From: DATFVA01 sp963832715
Lineage (GTDB): Bacteria; Bacteroidota; Ignavibacteria; Ignavibacteriales; Ignavibacteriaceae
Direction: 5' to 3'
DNA length: 64,000 nucleotides
Assembly: GCA_963832715.1 (NCBI GenBank)
Contig: CAWHVB010000001.1
Location: forward strand, 310,001 to 374,000
Shown here: positions 1-7,323 of the stretch, in pieces
Position numbering within the stretch: the first letter of the stretch is position 1
Layout of the letters: every line of letters starts with the position of its first letter
The notes under the pieces: model-generated
The model's database searches: none
What the model saw: the letters and a program-made list of their open reading frames with translations, nothing else
Told to the model about the DNA's origin: nothing
Program-made: the position numbers and the translations under genes

Positions 1-731
1 GTAACGGCCTTTATCAGCATCTTTTCTGCACCCTGGGGATATTTAGTTTTTAGTGCGTTCACCGAAATGAATTCTTCCTTTACAAGTCTCTCCTTAAAGA
101 GATCGATCGCCAGGGGTTTATTATTCTCAATACCTATATACCCCCGGGCAATGCCCAGGGCCTTCATAATCAATTTTAATCCTGCTATAACGGCATCCGT
201 ACTTTCCAGCATAAACCTATAGTCGCGTGTCAGGTAAGGTTCGCATTCACATCCGTTCAGGATGACAGCAGTTATTGTTGAACCCTGGGGTTTAAGCTTA
301 ACGTACGCCGGGAAAGCCGCCCCTCCCATTCCGACTATGCCTGCACTCTTCACACGTTCCACAATTTCATCAGGCGATACCTTTTCAGGATCCAGAGGAT
401 CAAGAATAATTTTATCTGTACGGTCATCTGTTTTTATAATGACAGAATCGATAGGAAATCCTCCCGGAGCTGCCTCACGGCTGATTGCTGTAACCGCCCC
501 GTTTACCGAACTGTGAACCGGTGAAGAAATAAATCCGGAAGCCTCTGCAAGTACAGTACCTTCGGAAACGATACAGCCTTTTTTAACTACGGCTTTTGCC
601 TGTTTGCCTAAATGCTGGATAAGAGGAATAATTACCTGGGAAGGGATCTTCATTTTTTCAAAAGCGAGTTCCTCCGTAAGTTTTTTTTCTTCGGGAGGAT
701 GAACACCGCCTCGGAACGATTTTAGTGACAC
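1..731 (-). CDS. rnfC: Rnf electron transport complex subunit C, N-terminal part (cut by window edge)
   Basis: RnfC is the soluble FMN/Fe-S subunit of the membrane Rnf complex, which couples electron flow between ferredoxin and NAD to ion pumping. About 243 residues are visible of a family length near 440. The N-terminus reads SLKSFRGGVHPPEEKK, the hallmark RnfC start. It is followed by a lipoyl/SLBB-like segment (SSPVHSSVNGAVTAI), then GIVGMGGAAFPAYVKL and NGCECEPYLT of the Nqo1-like flavin/NADH fold, and LKTKYPQGAEKMLI at the edge. The two 4Fe-4S cysteine clusters would lie beyond position 1. The start is taken as GTG at 731, with AGGA 7 nt upstream and an in-frame TGA shortly before it. 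The other rnf genes are expected to the left, outside the window. The identification is firm; only the extent is limited by the edge. Confidence 0.93.
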   Translation of the reverse strand, partial: MSLKSFRGGVHPPEEKKLTEELAFEKMKIPSQVIIPLIQHLGKQAKAVVKKGCIVSEGTVLAEASGFISSPVHSSVNGAVTAISREAAPGGFPIDSVIIKTDDRTDKIILDPLDPEKVSPDEIVERVKSAGIVGMGGAAFPAYVKLKPQGSTITAVILNGCECEPYLTRDYRFMLESTDAVIAGLKLIMKALGIARGYIGIENNKPLAIDLFKERLVKEEFISVNALKTKYPQGAEKMLIKAV

Positions 732-915
732 AACATTGTCCTGTAATAGTCAGCTTACTATAGCACTTAATTACAGGCAGAAAGTATACCACGAAACTAT
801 AAATGCACGGTTTCGAATTTGAAATGAATTAACAGGAGAATTACAGAGATTATATAATAATGGTTAGTTTTTTTTCATTATCGAAAAACTGATGTTTAAT
901 TTATCATCATAAATA

Positions 916-1001
916 CCCGGAGAAAGAACTCCCGGGAAGGCTGGTTTTCTTTGTGTAAAGGTTAATCGATCAGCACCGGGCTGTTAAAACCCGGTACTGA
1001 T
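916..1001 (-). terminator. Two hairpins downstream of the hibernation factor gene
   Basis: The gap 732-1026 holds two inverted repeats just past the stop of the minus-strand gene at 1027. The first met by its transcript is 969-1001, an 11-bp stem TCAGCACCGGG/CCCGGTACTGA with one C-A mismatch. The second is 916-936, CCCGGAG/CTCCCGGG with a one-base bulge. Neither is followed by a good U-tract, so intrinsic termination is only probable. The rest of the gap must hold the rnfC promoter, but I cannot point to it. Confidence 0.4.
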
Positions 1002-1026
1002 AATTAGAATATGGATTTAATCCAGT

Positions 1027-1578
1027 TTAAATTATGTGAACGGTTGATGCCTGGGGACCTTCCTCACCCTGCTCTTCAAAAAAATTAACGCCCATTCCGG
1101 TTTCAATTTCTTTAAAGTCCTTATTTATCACACTGTTTTTATGAAAGTAGATCTCCCTGCCATTGACGGTTTTGAGAAATCCATATCCATCTTCGTGAAA
1201 GATCCTGTCCACAATAGCCGCAACTTCCTGCTGAGGATGCTGTTTTACATTTTCTCTCTGTTTTTCGGTTAGTTTTTCCAGCTGCTTCTTGGCAGCATCA
1301 AAAGCATAGCGGATAACTTTTTCAAGTCCATCCGACATTACACCTTCCCCCGGCTTTCTTTCTACAACCAGTTCGTGTCCCGGGGGAACTCTCATCGTTA
1401 TTCTAATTCGGAATGGTGATCCGTCGTTAATTGCACGCTGAGGTTTTTCCACCGCTACACGGCAGCTGGTCATGTAATCACATATTCTTTCAAGTTTATT
1501 TACTTTTTCGCGAATTAAATTATCTATCTCATCTGATTTTTTTATATCCCGGTAGGATATTTCAAGTGGAATCTGCAT
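1027..1578 (-). CDS. Ribosome hibernation/stability factor (HPF/RaiA domain) fused to a cold-shock domain
   Basis: The 183-residue protein has two domains. Residues 1-105 match the sigma-54 modulation/HPF (S30AE) fold: an opening beta strand (MQIPLEISYRDI), the helix IDNLIREKVNKLERI, and the basic segment AFDAAKKQLEKL. Proteins of this family bind the 30S decoding region and inactivate or protect ribosomes in stationary phase. Residues 118-183 form a cold-shock (OB-fold) domain with recognisable RNP1 (GYGFLKT) and RNP2 (REIYFHKNSV) motifs, which bind single-stranded RNA. It is not the long HPF type, whose C-terminal domain mediates 100S dimerisation. The ATG at 1578 is preceded by AGGAG 6 nt upstream. 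It is transcribed alone. The role in translation stress is family inference. Confidence 0.88.
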   Translation of the reverse strand: MQIPLEISYRDIKKSDEIDNLIREKVNKLERICDYMTSCRVAVEKPQRAINDGSPFRIRITMRVPPGHELVVERKPGEGVMSDGLEKVIRYAFDAAKKQLEKLTEKQRENVKQHPQQEVAAIVDRIFHEDGYGFLKTVNGREIYFHKNSVINKDFKEIETGMGVNFFEEQGEEGPQASTVHII

Positions 1579-1688
1579 AATAACTCCTGTTTTTCTATAT
1601 ATTTACAAAATAATTATGAATTATGTTAATCAAAATGTAAGGACATATCACATAGATCACAAAAAAAATACCGGGTTGTATTGCCTGA

Positions 1689-2702
1689 ATGGTAGAATCG
1701 TATAATCTCATGTCAAGTAGAATGAAAAAGAATTTACTCATAATTCTATATAATATTGCAGTTATAATAGTACTTTTTTTACTGCTGGAATGTGTGGTAA
1801 GAATATTTGTTCCGGCGATAAATCTGTCGGGAACCAGTTCAAATCTTGTTGTAGACTCTCTCTATAATGATTCGCCCGGAATAAGATCGGATATAACAGG
1901 AATTTCAGGAGGAGTCGAAAAGGCATCTGATGGTTACCATGCCTGGAAGTACACTAAACCTGTTTCAGCTGAAAGCAGGAAGCTGTTATTCCTCGGTGAT
2001 TCGGTTACAATGGGGATAAGTGTTGAAAACGATTCAACTTATGCGGGGATAGTAAACGACAATTTCGATAGTCTGAATATTATAAATCCTTCATTAATTG
2101 GTTATTCTTCAAAAGACTATGTAAATGTGTTTGATGGATTTATACTTCAGAATAGATTTAAACTTAACTTTTCATCTGTGGTGGTGTTCTGGACGCTGAA
2201 CGATATCTATTCTAATTATCCTGATCGGAAATCTCCTGAATTCAACTCGCAGGGATTTTTAAACAGCATCGTGAATTTCTTCAGACATAATTCAAAGGCA
2301 TATCATTTTCTGAAAAATATTTTTAGCGACCGTCCCCGCGCATATTTTGAATATGACAGGCAATTTTATAAAGCATCAAATCCTCTGCTGCTCAATTCAT
2401 TAAAAAATATTGAGACGATATCGTCAGCGTGCGATTCATTAGGAATACACTTCGAGGTTGTCCTGCTGCCGTATGAATACCAGCTGAGAAAAACTGACAA
2501 TAAAGATATTTTCGAACCCCAGATGCTTATCAGGAAAAAACTTAAAGAAAAGAATATCAGTTTTGTCGACCTCAGGAATGCTTTCGTGAATGATAAAAAA
2601 GAACCGTCAAGTTATTATCTGTACGGTGATGGTATTCATTTTAATAAGAGCGGCAATAGATTAATTGCAGGTTACCTTAAAAAGCATCTGCAGCTAAAGT
2701 GA
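1689..2702 (+). CDS. SGNH/GDSL-type hydrolase with N-terminal membrane anchor
   Basis: The 337-residue protein has a hydrophobic segment at about residues 16-38 (LLIILYNIAVIIVLFLLLE), so it is probably anchored facing the periplasm. Block I of the SGNH esterase superfamily is visible as LLFLGDSVTMG, with the nucleophile Ser. Block III appears as WTLNDIY, with Asn near the oxyanion hole, and block V as GDGIHFNKSGN, giving the catalytic Asp-x-x-His. Substrates of this family include acyl groups on polysaccharides, lipids and peptidoglycan, and nothing here narrows that down. No clear ribosome-binding site precedes the ATG at 1689. ATG codons at 1710 and 1722 are alternative starts, and 1722 would place the membrane segment at the very N-terminus. 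It stands alone between divergent and convergent neighbours. Confidence 0.75.
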   Translation: MVESYNLMSSRMKKNLLIILYNIAVIIVLFLLLECVVRIFVPAINLSGTSSNLVVDSLYNDSPGIRSDITGISGGVEKASDGYHAWKYTKPVSAESRKLLFLGDSVTMGISVENDSTYAGIVNDNFDSLNIINPSLIGYSSKDYVNVFDGFILQNRFKLNFSSVVVFWTLNDIYSNYPDRKSPEFNSQGFLNSIVNFFRHNSKAYHFLKNIFSDRPRAYFEYDRQFYKASNPLLLNSLKNIETISSACDSLGIHFEVVLLPYEYQLRKTDNKDIFEPQMLIRKKLKEKNISFVDLRNAFVNDKKEPSSYYLYGDGIHFNKSGNRLIAGYLKKHLQLK

Positions 2703-2788
2703 ATGCACAAAACAACCATCATCTATTTAACAAACCTTTTTATTTCAGCGATAATTCCCCTTCGAGGTTCGCCAATCACCCATTCAAT

Positions 2789-2820
2789 CAATCAGCCAAT
2801 CTGTCAATCAGCCAATCTGT
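2789..2820. repeat. Two perfect 16-bp tandem units
   Basis: The unit CAATCAGCCAATCTGT occurs twice without a mismatch at 2789-2804 and 2805-2820. Degenerate flanking copies (CATTCACCCAAT and similar) lie on both sides, in the non-coding gap between the SGNH gene and the convergent DUF4476 gene. It looks like slippage-derived intergenic sequence; no function is evident. Confidence 0.6.
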
Positions 2821-2878
2821 CATTCACCCAATTTTGGCCGTCTCTGGCGGGCAGCAATCATTCATCCTTTTGACTTCT

Positions 2879-3454
2879 TCAATTTCCGTCAATTATCTCC
2901 TGGGCTTTCCTTTTATCCTCAGAAAATGTCAGCGCATTTATAATCTTGTATGAATTATTTTTGTCAATTACAAAAGGATACGTAAGCTCGAGTGCTTTAA
3001 TTTTCCAGCTCGAAAAGGAGTTCAAATCCATTATACCTATTATCTGCTGCACACTAAAATAATTATATCTTGCGGAAGCCTGTAGAACGGATACCATATT
3101 TTCTTCAAACGACTCATTGCTGATGCTGTTTACAAGCTGCCTGTAGTCAGATTCCGGCATGGCAGTAATGGGGGGATCTATATCCGCATCCTGCTGCCTT
3201 TTTATAGCCTCAATCATATCATAAATTTTATGAAGATCCCTTTTTGCTTTATTGTACTCTCTCCAGTGCAGCTGTGTCAGATAATCAGCATCCAGATCAT
3301 TTAGCTTATCTTTTATCCTGTCCAGCAATTCTGCAGTCCTTTCAGATATTGCAGGGGTTTTGCGGTCATCATCTTTCTGATGATGCTGGGGGAGGATAAC
3401 CCCGGAAACCATAATTGTTAAAAATACAGCCGTTACAATCTTAAATGACCTCAA
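2879..3454 (-). CDS. Secreted DUF4476 domain protein
   Basis: The gene encodes a probable secreted protein of about 191 residues. From the proposed start the N-terminus is RSFKIVTAVFLTIMVSGVILPQ, a signal peptide. Then comes a charged, helical linker rich in Asp/Lys. The last ~85 residues match DUF4476, a small helical domain common in Bacteroidota, with the pattern F..NMVSVLQASA..YFSVQQI..IMDL..F....KALELTYPFVIDKNNSYKI. Its molecular role is unknown. I chose a TTG start at 3454 because GGAGGT lies 3 nt upstream and the signal peptide then starts the protein. A TTG at 3493 would add 13 residues in front of it. It is a monocistronic minus-strand gene. Confidence 0.72.
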   Translation of the reverse strand: MRSFKIVTAVFLTIMVSGVILPQHHQKDDDRKTPAISERTAELLDRIKDKLNDLDADYLTQLHWREYNKAKRDLHKIYDMIEAIKRQQDADIDPPITAMPESDYRQLVNSISNESFEENMVSVLQASARYNYFSVQQIIGIMDLNSFSSWKIKALELTYPFVIDKNNSYKIINALTFSEDKRKAQEIIDGN

Positions 3455-3622
3455 TTGACCTCCGTATATAGATATTGATTTTTCAGATGCCAAAACTACA
3501 CAAAAAGTCTGCCTGAAGTCAAAACAGCGACAATCAGTAAATTCGGTAAAAATAAAAGGATTTATTCAAATGCCGTACAGGTGAAGAGAAAACTTTACCG
3601 GATCAGTGCCTGGTATACTATC

Positions 3623-4117
3623 CTAAAAGGGGTTAATAGTTTTGAGCGATCGTTGAATTGGCGAGTCACGAAGAGGACCTCCAGCCAAAAACCCGGGATA
3701 CTGCCTGTGTCGGTGCGATTTTATGTCCCTGTGAACTATCCCTTTCTTATGTGCAGCTTCTAATCCCTCACCTATACCAATTGAAATGTTCACAGCTTCA
3801 TCAATTGAAATTCCGCCGGAGCTTATCTTCTTGCTTAATTCTACTCCTTCTATATATTCCATTACAATGAAAGTCCGGCCTGCCGATTCCTCAATAGCAT
3901 GGATCGTCGTTATATTGGGGTGATTTAATGATGCTGCTGCCTGTGCCTCAAATTCAAATCTTTGTCTCTGTTCAGGATCGGAAGATATATGATCGGGCAG
4001 AAACTTTATGGCAACATTCCGCTTAAGACGCTTATCCTCTGCAAGGTAAACGACTCCCATCCCGCCCTGTCCGAGCTTTTCAATTATTTTATAATGCAGG
4101 ATTGTTTTGTTGATCAT
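3623..4117 (-). pseudogene. Truncated Ser/Thr protein kinase remnant
   Basis: Residues 1-133 are a well-preserved Hanks kinase N-lobe and start of the C-lobe: the glycine loop LGQGGMGVVYLAED, the ATP lysine in VAIKFLP, the alpha-C glutamate in FEAQAAASLNHPNI, and catalytic-loop HRDIKS. The homology stops abruptly after HRDIKS. There is no following Asn, no DFG motif, no activation segment and no TPR region, and about 30 unrelated residues lead to the stop at 3623. An ATP-binding lobe without the magnesium loop cannot phosphorylate, so this is a decayed or deleted copy. It is the last member of a kinase series on this strand, and its N-lobe is close to those of the two full kinases upstream. 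A deletion joining unrelated sequence is the simplest origin. Confidence 0.72.
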
Positions 4118-4191
4118 TTAATTATTTATTCTATCGTTATTATTAATCAGCAGTGCTGTTGATCAAACTTCTCTGATAATTACTCCCTCAA

Positions 4192-4494
4192 TCATTTATT
4201 TGCCAGGCCTTCCAGTTTTTGAACTCTGATTTTCGCATCCTTTAATTCGGGAGATGAAAAATCGGCTTCCTTCCAGATTCTCAGGAATTTTTTGTATTCT
4301 TTAATCGCTTTTTCCTTATCTCCCTGCTGTTCGTATGCAGCCCCCAGCCAGTAGCGAGCCAGCACCTGCGGCACCGGCCAGAACTGACCAGTACCAGGGA
4401 AGTCCCTCAGTATGTAAAAATCGTTGGATCGCGGGTAGTACAGGAGATGATTAAATTCCTGTACGGCTTCTGAAACCTGTCCGGTTTTTAACAA
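4192..4494 (-). CDS. C-terminal TPR piece of the frameshifted kinase upstream
   Basis: This 100-residue frame (VSEAVQEFNHLL, then ARYWLGAAYEQQGDKEKAIKEYKKFL) is a tetratricopeptide pair of the type that ends kinase-TPR proteins. It has no credible start: the first possible codon is TTG at 4494, inside a helix, and no ribosome-binding site is present. Reading the same frame upstream gives PNHEPNIFYGITLLKTG, which directly continues the kinase sequence ending ENSLPQ at about 4530. Adding one base to the C5 run (plus-strand G at 4529-4533) joins both into one protein of about 978 residues. I therefore read it as the displaced C-terminus of the 4497-7127 gene, by sequencing error or recent mutation. 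If real, the kinase loses its last TPRs. Confidence 0.75.
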   Translation of the reverse strand: MLKTGQVSEAVQEFNHLLYYPRSNDFYILRDFPGTGQFWPVPQVLARYWLGAAYEQQGDKEKAIKEYKKFLRIWKEADFSSPELKDAKIRVQKLEGLANK

Positions 4495-4496
4495 AG

Positions 4497-7127
4497 TTAT
4501 CCCGTAAAAAATGTTAGGCTCATGATTTGGGGGAGAGAATTTTCAATTATTCTGAATGATTCCAGAGCCTGCTGATATTTACCTGATTCAAAGTAAACTA
4601 AAGCCGCTGCGTATTCTGCCTGAATCCGCAATAGAGTCGATGTTTTATTCACGCTTTTTTCAAGCGAATTAACAATATTCTCGGCTTCAGTGGTTTTTCC
4701 GTTTTTAACCAGGCCCCAGGCAAGGTAATCTCTCCCAAAAATGAAATCCGCCGGGTTCTTATGCAGTTTGTCTGAATATTGTATGCAATACCGAAGCATT
4801 TTATCGTACTGACCTGAACCGTAACAAAAATTAATTATCATCCTTAGCCTGTATTCTTCCCCGGTCTGAGATTCTGGTATCCCCTGCAGCTTCTTTATCG
4901 CTGATTGAATAAGGCCTCTATGGACTTCAGCGGATGCTGCTTCAAAGTCGCCTGACTTACTATATAAGTCTGCGGCTTCATAGTTATCTCTTAATAGGTA
5001 ATAGGCCCCTATCTTGTTTGCGGAGGAAAAATCGCTTCGGAGGCTCATGGCTTTTTTGTAAGAAACCAGGCTCGAATCATACTCTTCAAACCATGCAAAA
5101 ATATCTCCCTGGGAATCATACGGATTGGGTTCAGCAGGAACTAAATTGATATATTCATTTACTGCATCATATGCTTCCTGCCTTCGGTTAAGATATGCAA
5201 ATGTATATGCCAGCAGATTCATCAGGGACTTGGCTGAGGGTTCTATTTTCAGGCCGCGCTGCAATACCTCTAATCCTTTTTCAGGTTCGATAAGGTTTCT
5301 GTCATATAAATAGTACCCGAGCTGTAAGTAGCTGTTTAACTCGTGAGGGTATTTATCGATCAGCTCTTCGTATCCTTCTATTGCTTTTAACGGTTCACCC
5401 CGCTGTGCGTAACTATATGTTAATATCTGTAGTTTTTCCCGGCTTGTAGTTCTGTCAGCCAGTTCAACTGCTTTCTGCAACGACCCCTGGGCTATCTCGT
5501 TATCACCTACAAAATACTGAACCTGTGACAAAGCAAAGTAAGCCATCGCGAAGTTTTTATCAATTTCTATTGCCTTAGAGAAAGCGGCAATAGCCTCCGC
5601 TGCATAAATTTTATAAAATAGTTCAAGACCGGCTGCATATGCCCGGTAGGCTTCCGGTGATTTGGTTGTAACTTCTGAGACAGATTTAATCTCATTGATT
5701 GAAGAAGTGGTACGTAGATCGTCATTGATTAAAATAGAGAGGCTGTCGACGAGATTAAATATTTTATCCGCACTGAAATTTGTCACCCGTTGAGAACTTA
5801 TTATCCTGCCGGATTTTACATCAATTAGTCTCGTTGTTACAGCCAATGTGGGTTTTTCCTGTAAAATACTTCCTACAAGCATTGTTGAAACACCCGCGCG
5901 TTGTGCAACTTGTTCGGCAATTGTTGAAGAAATCGATTTATTATCAGTCTGCCCGAGATCATTTTGAATGTTTAATAATCTTTCCCTGCTGATTACTTCA
6001 AGTCCCTTGATTTGTGAGAGCGAAGTGATAAGCAGGCTTGTAAGCATCTCACTGCTGTGTTCTTTGTCTGCTGGATCCGGGATGTTTTCAAAGTACATTA
6101 CTGCTAATGAATTTATCGGACCCGGGGAGACCTGGTCAGCATTTGTAAATGACTTAAACGGATTGAAAAACAGAAAAAGAACACCAAGCAGAACAATCAC
6201 CGCTGCAGGTATTATAATTTTCAAAAGCTTTTTACTTTTTTCACCTTCTTCAACAGGAACTTTTATACTTTTATCAGAAACTTTATAATAACCCGATTTG
6301 GCATATTCAATATTCTTTTTCTCCCTCCTAAGGTCGGCAAGCATATCATCAACATGCTGATAACGCTCATCTTTGTCTTTCGCGAGTGCCTTATGTACAA
6401 TCCGATCAAGTTCAGGAGAAACTTTATCATTGAAACGTGCAATTGGCTGAGGATTCTCATTCACAACAGAATACACAAGCGCTGCCTGGTGTTCACCGCG
6501 GAAAGGAAGATGAGCAGTAAGTAATTCATAAAGAACAACTCCAAAAGAAAAAATATCTGATCTTTGATCTACATCTTCTCCCTGTGCCTGCTCGGGCGAC
6601 ATATAAGCCGCCGTTCCTACTGTAGAACCGGCCTGCGTTAATCTGGATGCACCTTTCAGCTTAGCAAGTCCGAAATCCATTATTTTAACCTGACCCCTGG
6701 GTGTCAGCATTATATTATCAGACTTTATATCCCGGTGTACGATTCCTTTTTCATGAGCAGCCGCCAGACCCTCACAGATCTGGACTGCTATTTCCAGGAC
6801 TTTCTTTATAGTAAGTGATTCACCTTGATATTCCACCACGTGCTTGAGGGTATTGCCATCCAGATATTCCATGGCAATAAAAATCTTATTCTCATATTCG
6901 TTTATCTCATAAACAACTGCAATGTTCTGATGATTCAGTGATGCTGCCGCACGGGCCTCATGGTAGAATCTTTCTTTTTCATTCGAATCAGAACTCAGAT
7001 ATTGGGGGAGGAATTTTAACGCCACAATTCTATCCAGCCTGGTATCCCTGGCTTCATACACAATACCCATACCCCCCTCGCCCAGTTTACTGAGTATTTT
7101 GTATTGGTGGATGTTTTCATTGATCAT
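4497..7127 (-). CDS. Transmembrane Ser/Thr protein kinase with TPR sensor region (frameshifted near its 3' end)
   Basis: This is a PknB-type kinase. Residues 9-270 form the kinase domain: the glycine loop GEGGMGIVYEA, Lys38 in VALKFLP, HRDIKSDN at about 130, DFGLAKL, and the activation/P+1 segment GTAAYMSPEQ. One membrane helix lies at about 298-320 (KIIIPAAVIVLLGVLFLFF). It is followed by a TolB/FlgO-like domain starting SLAVMYFENI and a long TPR array (about 480-870), presumably periplasmic. The juxtamembrane linker is charged. All catalytic residues are present, so activity is expected. The frame ends at 4497, 21 residues after a C5 run where one missing base diverts it from the TPR frame that continues at 4192-4545. 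The next kinase gene lies 196 bp upstream on the same strand. The signal sensed is unknown. Confidence 0.88.
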   Translation of the reverse strand: MINENIHQYKILSKLGEGGMGIVYEARDTRLDRIVALKFLPQYLSSDSNEKERFYHEARAAASLNHQNIAVVYEINEYENKIFIAMEYLDGNTLKHVVEYQGESLTIKKVLEIAVQICEGLAAAHEKGIVHRDIKSDNIMLTPRGQVKIMDFGLAKLKGASRLTQAGSTVGTAAYMSPEQAQGEDVDQRSDIFSFGVVLYELLTAHLPFRGEHQAALVYSVVNENPQPIARFNDKVSPELDRIVHKALAKDKDERYQHVDDMLADLRREKKNIEYAKSGYYKVSDKSIKVPVEEGEKSKKLLKIIIPAAVIVLLGVLFLFFNPFKSFTNADQVSPGPINSLAVMYFENIPDPADKEHSSEMLTSLLITSLSQIKGLEVISRERLLNIQNDLGQTDNKSISSTIAEQVAQRAGVSTMLVGSILQEKPTLAVTTRLIDVKSGRIISSQRVTNFSADKIFNLVDSLSILINDDLRTTSSINEIKSVSEVTTKSPEAYRAYAAGLELFYKIYAAEAIAAFSKAIEIDKNFAMAYFALSQVQYFVGDNEIAQGSLQKAVELADRTTSREKLQILTYSYAQRGEPLKAIEGYEELIDKYPHELNSYLQLGYYLYDRNLIEPEKGLEVLQRGLKIEPSAKSLMNLLAYTFAYLNRRQEAYDAVNEYINLVPAEPNPYDSQGDIFAWFEEYDSSLVSYKKAMSLRSDFSSANKIGAYYLLRDNYEAADLYSKSGDFEAASAEVHRGLIQSAIKKLQGIPESQTGEEYRLRMIINFCYGSGQYDKMLRYCIQYSDKLHKNPADFIFGRDYLAWGLVKNGKTTEAENIVNSLEKSVNKTSTLLRIQAEYAAALVYFESGKYQQALESFRIIENSLPQIMSLTFFTG

Positions 7128-7323
7128 AGTTTTTCCATTTCGCAGGAATCAGTCTGCTTAAAACTTCAGGTTTATAAAATCATTATTTTACGGGTTGTAT
7201 TTAATGCCTGTAAATAACACCGGGTAAATATTTCAACCGCGTGAATCTGAAATTCCTACCGGTTTGTTTTCGGCCTCATCCCGGCCTCTAAAAGGCTTCA
7301 ACAAGGACAATTCTATAACTGCC

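Noticed and set aside
262..516. Open frame on the plus strand inside rnfC
   Set aside because: The minus strand encodes an unmistakable RnfC sequence across the same bases.
1620..1680. CRP-like site (TGTGATCTATGTGAT) upstream of the hibernation factor
   Set aside because: The two halves are direct, not inverted, repeats, so it does not fit the TGTGA-N6-TCACA dyad.
4520..4545. Programmed -1 ribosomal frameshift joining the kinase and TPR frames
   Set aside because: The C-run does give C CCC CAA, but the A-site codon would not re-pair well after slipping, and no downstream hairpin is obvious. An indel is simpler; read data would decide.
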